This document shows positions 25,332 through 32,626 of a stretch of 64,000 nt of DNA, piece after piece. The notes beneath the pieces were generated by a model. The model saw only the letters and a program-made list of their open reading frames with translations, made no database searches and was not told the DNA's origin. This DNA comes from Treponema sp. UBA6367 (lineage in GTDB: Bacteria; Spirochaetota; Spirochaetia; Treponematales; Treponemataceae), in the NCBI GenBank assembly GCA_002437725.1, contig DJRF01000002.1, forward strand, positions 63,410-127,409. The letters run 5' to 3'. Each line of letters starts with the position of its first letter. Positions within the stretch are counted from its first letter, which is position 1. A program made the position numbers and the translations under genes.

Positions 25332-27110
25332 TTAGAATTGGTAACTTACACCAATGTTTACAAAACTGTTGTTTTTCCAAGCGGCAAACTCGCTGTTATC
25401 ATCCTTTGAATAAATGTACATTCCATTTACATAAAGCGAAAGCGACTGGTCTGGCTTGTATGTAAACTTTGGCATTACAATCAAGTCGCCATTTTCAATT
25501 CCGTACAAAACAGTTACTTCTGGCAAAATCTTTTCGTTCATAAAAGAAGTTGTAACGTTCACAACGAATTTATTGTTTGTATAAGCGTTTTCACTGTAGT
25601 CAACATCCAAGCCGCTTTTTATTTCATCGTTTTTAAGAATTGCAGTTCCTGTTTCCTGAACGTTTACGTTCATGTTCCAAAATGGAAGGTCGATGTCAAA
25701 TCCGCCCAGCCAAGCAACTGAATTATTGTGAACAAATGCATCTGTGCCGTCAACATCTTCGGTCAAGTTGTAGGCAGCTTCGCCCCTAAGATTGAATCTC
25801 CAAAGAGTTGTTGCAGCTTCCAAACCGAAGGTTTGCTTTCTGTCGTAAGCAAGGAATTTGTCGTCTTCGCTTGTTGCGCCTTGCGCAAGATATTTGTTCA
25901 ACCAACTTTCAAGTTTTACAGCATTAAACGAAGGCTGTTTGTAAAAACCGTTGTAATAGCTTACACCCCAGTCAAAAGAACCAAAGGTACCTGTAAGACG
26001 TGTTCCAAACTGACCGTATTTTAAAGTCTTTAAGTCAGGATAAATCATATCTGGATCGGAATTAAGGCTATTTGCATTGTTTAATGCGTACATATAAGCA
26101 GATCCAGCTTGTGTAGTTTTTTCTTCCGCCTTATCTGCGCCATAACCGATTTGTGCTACAGCTCCGTCGTAAGCGGCTTGAGTAGCTGTTTTTAAAGACT
26201 CATATTCTGAAACCTTGGTTGCAAGATAGCCTTGTAATTGGGTATATGTCATTCCTGTAGCTGAATCTGTAGCAGAACCTTGACCTGCAGCAACTGCAGC
26301 ATCTACTGCAGTTTTTTTATCACTAGCAGTTTTATAAGCCCCAGCCGCCGCCTGATATTCAGCTGCCAAAGCATTCAAAGTGCCTGCGCTAGCAGATGCC
26401 TTTGTGTATGCTGCAAAAGCATCTGCAACTTTCGATGTCGCTCTAGTTTTTACCTCTCCTGAAAGCTTGTTGTAAGCCGCAGGAACCCAAACGCCACTAG
26501 TTGCAAAGCGGTCTACAGTCAAGAATGGAGCATAAACTGCTTCAAGATTTAAGTTCGCACCCCCAAAACTGTATGCTGCCCTAACCATAGGAGTGCTAAG
26601 ACGGCGGTCGATGTAGTCCGGGATTATAAAATCCGTGTAGTCATCGGCATTAAAGTTGTCCAGCACGTGGAGCTTGTCGCCTTTTCCCCATACAAGTTTC
26701 ATTTTACCAGCTTCAAGGCTAAAGTTTCCAAAATAACCGCGAAGAGCAAGTTCATCAATCACATCGACTGGATGATTTTTTATTGTATTCTCATCAACTT
26801 TTAGCGCAAGAAGAACATCGCTCATGCTGCCAGAATATTCAAGGTTCAACTTTGCCGAAGGAAGAACCTTTACCTGAACATCGTCGAACAACTTGTAGTC
26901 GTCGCTGCTAGTTCCATTGGGATTTAAATAGCCACGCATATCAATCCAGGCTTTTCCGCTAACAGAAAGGGCAGAAGCGCTTGAATCACCAAAACCAGAA
27001 TCAAACGAATCTGTTCCAAAAGAATCAAAGGAACCTAAATCGTCAGCAAATGTTGTGGCAAGAGCCATTGCAGAAACTGCGCCCGCAAGAATTAATTTCT
27101 TAAAGTTCAT
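25332..27110 (-). CDS. Outer-membrane beta-barrel protein of the MMPL/LolA-like cluster, with Ala-rich helical insert
   Basis: 592 residues: a signal peptide ending at TTFADD, an unusual Phe/Ser/Asp/Gly segment (SFDSFGTDSFDS), then barrel-like strands ending in the C-terminal VSYQF. Residues about 225-345 are a helix-prone insert very rich in Ala, Thr and Lys. Barrels of this kind (DUF1302-like, assignment uncertain) accompany LolA-like and MMPL genes. The start was set at ATG 27110 behind GGAGG; a TTG at 27128 contains the Shine-Dalgarno. It lies 25 bp downstream of the LolA-like gene. Confidence 0.75.
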   Translation of the reverse strand: MNFKKLILAGAVSAMALATTFADDLGSFDSFGTDSFDSGFGDSSASALSVSGKAWIDMRGYLNPNGTSSDDYKLFDDVQVKVLPSAKLNLEYSGSMSDVLLALKVDENTIKNHPVDVIDELALRGYFGNFSLEAGKMKLVWGKGDKLHVLDNFNADDYTDFIIPDYIDRRLSTPMVRAAYSFGGANLNLEAVYAPFLTVDRFATSGVWVPAAYNKLSGEVKTRATSKVADAFAAYTKASASAGTLNALAAEYQAAAGAYKTASDKKTAVDAAVAAGQGSATDSATGMTYTQLQGYLATKVSEYESLKTATQAAYDGAVAQIGYGADKAEEKTTQAGSAYMYALNNANSLNSDPDMIYPDLKTLKYGQFGTRLTGTFGSFDWGVSYYNGFYKQPSFNAVKLESWLNKYLAQGATSEDDKFLAYDRKQTFGLEAATTLWRFNLRGEAAYNLTEDVDGTDAFVHNNSVAWLGGFDIDLPFWNMNVNVQETGTAILKNDEIKSGLDVDYSENAYTNNKFVVNVTTSFMNEKILPEVTVLYGIENGDLIVMPKFTYKPDQSLSLYVNGMYIYSKDDNSEFAAWKNNSFVNIGVSYQF

Positions 27111-27135
27111 TTTACTTTGCCTCCGCAAATCTTAC

Positions 27136-27915
27136 TTATTTTCCTGTGCTCAAGAAACTCTGTGTAAACACTCTGTCAGGAATTGGCTGGTCTACAATCA
27201 ATTTTACAATTTCCAAAGTTGTAGAGTGTCCTGTTTGAACATTTTTAAGAACGTTTACCATTGGAGTATCGTAACCGCTTTGGTTTTCAATCTTTTCTAC
27301 AGAAAGAGTTTTTACAAGCTTGTCGTTCTTGTCGTACATTTCCGTGTAAATTGGATAGTAAGTTTTTTTGTCTACCCAAGTAATTCTGTAGTTGTACTGA
27401 CTTGAAGCCTTGTCTTTTGGAGTTTCTTTAATTTTCCAGCAGTCGTAGCCGTTTTTCTGCTCTTCAAGAAGAAAGTCATGAATATCAGCATCAACATCGC
27501 GGGTTGTAAGGTCATCGTAAGTCGCATCTGTTCCCATAAATGATTTTGAGCCTTCGCTAGAGTTTACACGGCGAGTAGATTTTAACGATGGAAGATAAAT
27601 CCATTTGTCATCTGCACGACCGTCGTTTTGAATCTGAAGGAACCTAGTTCCCTTTACAGAAGCTGGCGAAAGGAAAACCATGACAATTGAATCCAGACCG
27701 TCTTTGTTTCTTCCAAATTCTTCTACCTGGCGAACTTCTTTAGAACCATCTTTTGAAGTCAAAGTCATTGCAACCAAAGAGTGTGTAAAGGCAGGCTGTT
27801 TTACATCGGAAGCCTTTTTCATAATTTCGTAACCTTTTTCTGTATCAGCAAATGCTGAACCCATGCAAAGCGCAGCGGCAGCAATTAAAGCAGCCATTTT
27901 TGTAATCTTTTTCAT
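27136..27915 (-). CDS. LolA-like outer-membrane lipoprotein-sorting protein (PF17131 type)
   Basis: 259 residues with a cleavable signal peptide (ends GSAFADTEKG). The mature part shows PF17131 hallmarks: FLSPASVKGTRFL, DDKWIYLPSLKSTRRV, KSFMGTDATYDDL and ITWVDKKTYYPI. The fold is a periplasmic half-barrel that carries hydrophobic ligands. It lies between an MMPL transporter and an outer-membrane barrel, so it probably shuttles a lipid between the membranes (inference). GAGG precedes ATG 27915. Confidence 0.9.
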   Translation of the reverse strand: MKKITKMAALIAAAALCMGSAFADTEKGYEIMKKASDVKQPAFTHSLVAMTLTSKDGSKEVRQVEEFGRNKDGLDSIVMVFLSPASVKGTRFLQIQNDGRADDKWIYLPSLKSTRRVNSSEGSKSFMGTDATYDDLTTRDVDADIHDFLLEEQKNGYDCWKIKETPKDKASSQYNYRITWVDKKTYYPIYTEMYDKNDKLVKTLSVEKIENQSGYDTPMVNVLKNVQTGHSTTLEIVKLIVDQPIPDRVFTQSFLSTGK

Positions 27916-27940
27916 ATTTATACCTCGCTAATTAGTTTTT

Positions 27941-27979
27941 TTGAAAGCCAGACTTTCTTTTCAAAAGTCCGACTTTCAA
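27941..27979. other. Intercistronic hairpin between the MMPL and LolA-like genes
   Basis: 16-base arms, TTGAAAGCCAGACTTT (27941-27956) and AAAGTCCGACTTTCAA (27964-27979), pair fully on the minus-strand RNA with two G:U pairs. No U-tract follows in the direction of transcription, so mRNA processing, stabilisation or attenuation is likelier than simple termination. Confidence 0.55.
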
Positions 27980-27984
27980 GTATT

Positions 27985-30837
27985 TTATTTTTCTTCAGAA
28001 TTATTGTTTTCTAAAACCTTTTTTTCTGAAGTTTTTGTTTCTTTTCCTTCTTTTGGCCTGATGAACTTTGGCTCAAACAGGTTCAAAATTCCAGGAATTA
28101 CAGTCATTGCAAAGAAGCTAGATGTGAACATTACAATTGCAACAAGGAATCCGATGTAGCGTAAAACTACAAACCTTGAAAAACAAAGCACAAGGAATCC
28201 AAAGCCTACAGCAAGCGCATTTGTTACAATGCCGTGTCCGCTCTTTTTGAATGTTTGCCTTGTAACTTCCTCCAAGTTGTCAGAAAGCGCTCGCTCTTCG
28301 CGGTATGTGGTCATAAAGTGAATTGTATAGTCTATTCCTACGCCTACTGCAACAGAAGCTATAATACTTGTTACAAGGTCAAGGTTTATGCCTGTAAAGC
28401 CCATAACCATGTAGTTTAAGACAATTGCAAGCGCCAAAGGAATTGCGCCTACAAGACCGGCCCAGGCAGAATGGAATGCTATTGCAATTATTATGAATAC
28501 TGAAACAAGCGAAGTAAGAAGGCTTGACAACTGGCTTGAAACAATCATGTTTGTCATTGTGTATTCCATTTCGCCAGCTCCAGTCGCTTCAAGAGTAAAT
28601 CCTTCCGGGAAGTGTTCAGCAGCGTAATCCTGCGCGGCCTTTATGATTTTTCCTGTAGTTTCTGTAGAATGGTTTCGCAACTGGCAAGTTACCCGCATAA
28701 CCATTGGGTTCATGTCGTCATCAACAAATCTTCCCAAAGAGCCGCTAAGCAGTGTCAGGTAGCCTTGAACAACTCCGCTAAGCTCTTCTTTTGAAGGAAC
28801 TGGATACTTTGAAACATCGTAAGGAATTTCGTAGTATGCCATACCGTTATAGTTCATTTCCTCTTCAAGACATTTCATCATTTTTTCTACAGTTGCGTAC
28901 TTTCCGCCAGCTTCAACATAAGCGCGCGCAAGCATATCAAGAACCTGCTGAGTTGTCATTGTCTGATTAAGCTTTTCTGTATACGCAATATTAGGATCCA
29001 CCCAATCGGCAGGAGTGGAATCTTCTGCAGCATCGCTGTCTGCTGCAAAATCGTCTGCAAAGCTTGAAAAAGAATCATCGCCAAAACTTTCAAACGAAAG
29101 ACTTTCAAAGTCGTCTGAACTATCAGAAGCTGTGTTTTCATCTGTCACTATATTTTGTTCAGAAGGAACGTGCCAAACCTGATTTATCCTCTTTATAAAT
29201 GTTGTATAAGAAACAATTTTTCCGATTTCGTCAAAGTCTTGCTCCAAATAATTTTGCATATCATCAACAGCTTTTAAGATTTCAGGTTTAGTTAAGTCGC
29301 CTTTTTCCTGGCCCGAAATTACAAAGTAAACGCTATTTGTTCCTGCAAACTGCTTGTCAACATAATCAATATCCTTTCTTAGAACAGAAGTTGAAGGGAA
29401 ATAGTTTACAAGCGCAGTGTCAATATGCAAGCTTTTTATTCCCACATAAGAAAGAGCTGCAATCACCACAACGAACAACACAAGCCTTACTTTTGAACCG
29501 CAGAAGAAGTGATAAATTGTATACAAAGTATTTCCGCTAGCTTCTGCCGCAGATTTTCCGCCTCTAAGCTGTTTTGCCCGTTCAAGTTTTTTCTGAAGTT
29601 TTTCTGGAATATGACTCTTTTTTTCTTTTCTTGCATTAACTTTATTTACCGATTTGCAAAGCAACAACGCAGGAATAAAAACAATTGCAAGAATTAAAGA
29701 AAATCCTACGCCAAGAGCCGTAAACACTGCAAAACTGTGAAGCGGTGCAATTGGACTTGAAATTAAAGAAATAAATCCAACGATTGTGGTAACACCGGCA
29801 AGAACAACAGCAAGCATTACATCGCGGAGAGCTTTTGCTACAGTTTCTTCATAGACTTCCTTTGTAAGATTCGTGCCTGCGCTTTCAAGAGCAACATAAT
29901 AGTGATTCAAAACGTGAATACCATAGGCAGAACCAACTGCTATAAGCGCAACTGGAATTACACTTGAAACCAAAGTAAAGGTAACTCTAAAAATAGACAT
30001 AATGCCCATTGTCCAAACAGCTGACATTACAACAGTAATAAGCGGAAGCAAGGTTCCGTCTAACGTCTTAAAGCTAAAGTAAAGAGAAAGAAGAACTACC
30101 ACTATTACAAGCGGAATAAGTCCTGTAAGATCGCTCAGCATAAACGAGCGGGCATTTTCTGAAACAACCGGATCGCCAAAAATCTTAAATACAAGATTGT
30201 GGTTCTGTGTTTCCTGGGTAACTATTTCTCTTATTTGATCAAGAGCATTTTGCTGACGCCTAGCATCTGTAATCGGTCTTCTGTTTTCTTTTTTTGCATT
30301 TGCGATTTCCTCAGCCTTTTCTACTTCTGTAGGAGAATGAATAGTTATCTGCATTTGAGTAGCAGAATTGTCATCGTTTACAATAACGCGGTTGTACATA
30401 TCGCTCCATTCAGTCAGCCGACCTTTTAACTGGGCAATATCTTCTGGCGAACCTGCATAAGAATCTGGAATAAGCTGGGATGCACTGATTGAACCGTCAG
30501 ATTCACAAACGTAATCGATATGTGTTAATGAATCAATATCATCTACATCTTTTAATTCAAGAACTTTGTCCGTAATGTTTCTTACAACTTGAATGTTTTC
30601 CGGAGTAAGAATATCCCCATCTGTAGATTCAAGGCTAACACCGATTACAATCATGCTTCCAAACTGATTTTCAGTTTTTACAAGCCTGCTGTAAGATGCG
30701 TCTTTTTGAGGAAGGAATTGCCTGATTGAGTTGTCAATTCGCAAATCCTTTATAAAAAAACCTAGCACTGCGGTTATCACCAAGCAAAGAGCTATAATAA
30801 CACGCGGATGTTTAAAGAACTTTTTGAAGAAATTCAA
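27985..30837 (-). CDS. MMPL/RND-family lipid exporter
   Basis: 950 residues with the two-fold RND layout: a membrane helix at about 15-35, a periplasmic loop, five helices (about 235-400), a second helix near 450, a second large loop, and five C-terminal helices. GIDYTIHFM and VGSAYGIHVL mark the MMPL transmembrane 4/10 motifs. The second loop contains an acidic Ser/Phe-rich insert with SFESFGDDSFSSF (about residues 555-610). It presumably uses the proton motive force to move a hydrophobic substrate to the LolA-like carrier. The start is TTG at 30837 behind GGAGG. Confidence 0.9.
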   Translation of the reverse strand: MNFFKKFFKHPRVIIALCLVITAVLGFFIKDLRIDNSIRQFLPQKDASYSRLVKTENQFGSMIVIGVSLESTDGDILTPENIQVVRNITDKVLELKDVDDIDSLTHIDYVCESDGSISASQLIPDSYAGSPEDIAQLKGRLTEWSDMYNRVIVNDDNSATQMQITIHSPTEVEKAEEIANAKKENRRPITDARRQQNALDQIREIVTQETQNHNLVFKIFGDPVVSENARSFMLSDLTGLIPLVIVVVLLSLYFSFKTLDGTLLPLITVVMSAVWTMGIMSIFRVTFTLVSSVIPVALIAVGSAYGIHVLNHYYVALESAGTNLTKEVYEETVAKALRDVMLAVVLAGVTTIVGFISLISSPIAPLHSFAVFTALGVGFSLILAIVFIPALLLCKSVNKVNARKEKKSHIPEKLQKKLERAKQLRGGKSAAEASGNTLYTIYHFFCGSKVRLVLFVVVIAALSYVGIKSLHIDTALVNYFPSTSVLRKDIDYVDKQFAGTNSVYFVISGQEKGDLTKPEILKAVDDMQNYLEQDFDEIGKIVSYTTFIKRINQVWHVPSEQNIVTDENTASDSSDDFESLSFESFGDDSFSSFADDFAADSDAAEDSTPADWVDPNIAYTEKLNQTMTTQQVLDMLARAYVEAGGKYATVEKMMKCLEEEMNYNGMAYYEIPYDVSKYPVPSKEELSGVVQGYLTLLSGSLGRFVDDDMNPMVMRVTCQLRNHSTETTGKIIKAAQDYAAEHFPEGFTLEATGAGEMEYTMTNMIVSSQLSSLLTSLVSVFIIIAIAFHSAWAGLVGAIPLALAIVLNYMVMGFTGINLDLVTSIIASVAVGVGIDYTIHFMTTYREERALSDNLEEVTRQTFKKSGHGIVTNALAVGFGFLVLCFSRFVVLRYIGFLVAIVMFTSSFFAMTVIPGILNLFEPKFIRPKEGKETKTSEKKVLENNNSEEK

Positions 30838-30924
30838 AGTAATACCTCCAATCTTCTAACTTCTAATTTCCTTTATTCGTTTGTAAGTTCAATTGTTTAA
30901 TTTCTTAAACCTTTGAACATTTAT

Positions 30925-30953
30925 AATATATTTAATTCGTCTTAAAACGTCAA
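30925..30953 (-). promoter_or_regulatory. Sigma70-like promoter of the MMPL operon
   Basis: On the minus strand, TTGACG (30948-30953), an exact 17-bp spacer, TATATT (30925-30930). The leader to the TTG start at 30837 is about 80 nt. Confidence 0.65.
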
Positions 30954-31036
30954 TCTTTTTTATAAAAAATATAAAAAATAAAGTGATTGACAAATTTTCT
31001 TGTTAAAATTATGATTTTTCACTTGACGGAGTAAAT

Positions 31037-31260
31037 AATCCAAATTTCGAGTTTTTTTATAAATTGTAAAAAAAACGCTTTCAGCGACTTTCCAAGGTTT
31101 GTTTACTAACCCTTGCTGCAGTATGGTTGTGCTCGCACTTAGTTTGAATTGGTTTGGATTGCTATGCAACCTTAATCGTTCTTATCGCACAAAATCTTCA
31201 CAAATTGTAAATTCGCTTACGCTTTTATTCATTTTCCTAAAAACTCGAAGTTCGGGCTAA
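31037..31260 (+). repeat. Intergenic repeat family, copy B (about 224 bp, inverted ends)
   Basis: It runs from TCCAAATTTCGAGTTTTT to AAAACTCGAAGTTCGGGCTAA; the two ends are imperfect inverted repeats. The interior shares GCTTTCAGCGACTTTCCAA, TGGTTGTGCTCGCACTT, TTGAATTGGTTTGG and ATCGCACAAAATCTTCACAA with copies A and C. It fills most of the MMPL/ArsR divergent interval (30838-31302). Apart from it and the MMPL promoter I see nothing there. Confidence 0.8.
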
Positions 31261-31302
31261 ATATTATTTTTGTGATTTTTTATAAATCCTAGAGGCAGTA
31301 TT

Positions 31303-31677
31303 TTGATAGAAAATTTAGAATTAATACGTATTTTGTCCATGTTAAAGTCATGCGGTCCACTTTTTATTGCATTAGGTGATGAACAAAGGCAAAAACTTAT
31401 TATTGATATTGCAGATGCAGGCAGACAAGGAATAAATGTTACAAATCTATCCTCAAGGTCAAAGCTTTCAAGACCAGCAATCTCTCACCATTTGAGGGTT
31501 TTAAAAGATTGCGGTGTAATAAAACCTTTAAAAATCGGAACACAGATTTTTTACCAGTTGAATTTAAACAAGAATCTTGAAACTCTTTCAGAATTAATTC
31601 GCTCAATGCAAAACGTAATTTCGAAAATCAAAAAAGAAGCAGCCGAAACTGAAATGACTGAGGCGAATCAAATCTAG
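31303..31677 (+). CDS. ArsR-like winged-helix regulator
   Basis: 124 residues: an ArsR-type winged helix (LSSRSKLSRPAISHHLRVLK at about 48-67) followed by a wing and a C-terminal helix. None of the known metal-binding residue sets (ELCVCDL, DxHX10HxxE) is present, so it probably senses something other than metals. It is divergent from the MMPL operon and could regulate it. The start is TTG at 31303, preceded by AGAGG. Its 3' end overlaps recR by 4 bp. Confidence 0.8.
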   Translation: MIENLELIRILSMLKSCGPLFIALGDEQRQKLIIDIADAGRQGINVTNLSSRSKLSRPAISHHLRVLKDCGVIKPLKIGTQIFYQLNLNKNLETLSELIRSMQNVISKIKKEAAETEMTEANQI

Positions 31678-32264
31678 AAAGTTGTTCGCCCTTTAAAACT
31701 TCTTGCCAATGTAAGCTTGTCCGCATATTCGAGGTCTCCTCCAACAGGGATGCCTGTGGCAAGCCTTGTGACCTTTACGCTGAATTCAGAAAGAATTCTT
31801 TGCAGGTAAAGCGCGGTGGAATCGCCTTCAAAAGTCGGATTCGTTGCAAGAATAACTTCGCTTACATCGCCGCTTTGAATTCTTTTCACAAGAGACTTTA
31901 TATTCAACTGGTCCGGGCCAACCCCTTCTAAAGGAGCAATAACACCGCCTAAAACATGGTAAAGCCCCGTAAAACCGCCTGCACTTTCAATAGTTTGCAC
32001 ATCCTGAGGCTGTTCTACAACACAAATAAGCGAGCGGTCTCGCAAAGGGCTTGAGCATATCGGGCAAGTTTCGCTTTCTGTCCAGGAGCCGCACACACTG
32101 CACGGATGAATTTTTTCCTGAAGCTCTGAAAGCTGCTTAGAAAAATTTTTTACATATAGTAAATCCGCTTTTAAAAGATGATTTACTATTCTTGAGGCGC
32201 TTTTTTTTCCAATTCCCGGAAGCCTTGCAAATGAATTCGTAAGCTCATCAATTATATTTGCCAT
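31674..32264 (-). CDS. recR: Recombination mediator RecR
   Basis: 196 residues with the RecR layout: a helix-hairpin-helix (LPGIGKKSASRIVNHL), a four-Cys zinc finger (CSVCGSWTESETCPIC), a Toprim domain (ICVVEQPQDV through ATNPTFEGDSTA) and a C-terminal Walker-B-like segment. It acts with RecO and RecF in loading RecA at gaps. It follows ybaB by 1 bp, the conserved dnaX-ybaB-recR order. Confidence 0.96.
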   Translation of the reverse strand: MANIIDELTNSFARLPGIGKKSASRIVNHLLKADLLYVKNFSKQLSELQEKIHPCSVCGSWTESETCPICSSPLRDRSLICVVEQPQDVQTIESAGGFTGLYHVLGGVIAPLEGVGPDQLNIKSLVKRIQSGDVSEVILATNPTFEGDSTALYLQRILSEFSVKVTRLATGIPVGGDLEYADKLTLARSFKGRTTF

Positions 32265-32265
32265 T

Positions 32266-32571
32266 TTATAACCCTGGAATGTTCATTCCAGAAACCATAT
32301 CCGTTGTTTTTTCTTTAATAAGATTTTGCATATTTTCAACAGCGTCGTGCTGAGCAGCAACAATCAAATCTTCAAGCATCTTTACGTCGCGATTGTCAAC
32401 GCACAAAGGATCTAGATGAATTTCAAGCATTTCAAACTTTCCGTTAATTTTTACAGTAACCATTTTTCCACCAGAGGAACCAGTTGCTGTAAGAGCCGCC
32501 ATTTCTTCCTTAAGTTTTTCCGCCTGCTCTTTTAATGCTTGAGTATTTTTAAAAAGTTCAAAAGGATTCAT
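32266..32571 (-). CDS. ybaB: YbaB/EbfC nucleoid-associated protein
   Basis: 101 residues with the YbaB pattern: an N-terminal coiled helix, GGKMVTVKINGKFEMLEIHL strands, and the C-terminal EKTTDMVSGMNIPGL. It is a small dimeric DNA-binding protein, called EbfC in Borrelia. It lies between dnaX and recR, with GAGGT before its ATG. Confidence 0.95.
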   Translation of the reverse strand: MNPFELFKNTQALKEQAEKLKEEMAALTATGSSGGKMVTVKINGKFEMLEIHLDPLCVDNRDVKMLEDLIVAAQHDAVENMQNLIKEKTTDMVSGMNIPGL

Positions 32572-32603
32572 TTTTTTACCTCTACGCTCTTTTTATTAGG
32601 TTG

Positions 32604-32624
32604 AAAGTTTGCAACGCAAACTTT
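32604..32624. other. Short hairpin between dnaX and ybaB
   Basis: AAAGTTTGC-AAC-GCAAACTTT, a 9-bp perfect stem. It is one of three GTTTGC-N3-GCAAAC hairpins in the window. Placed between cotranscribed genes, it may attenuate or process the message. Confidence 0.5.
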
Positions 32625-32626
32625 AT

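Noticed and set aside
30960..31169. 69-codon open frame between the MMPL and ArsR-like genes
   Set aside because: It crosses repeat copy B and the MMPL promoter, with no Shine-Dalgarno.
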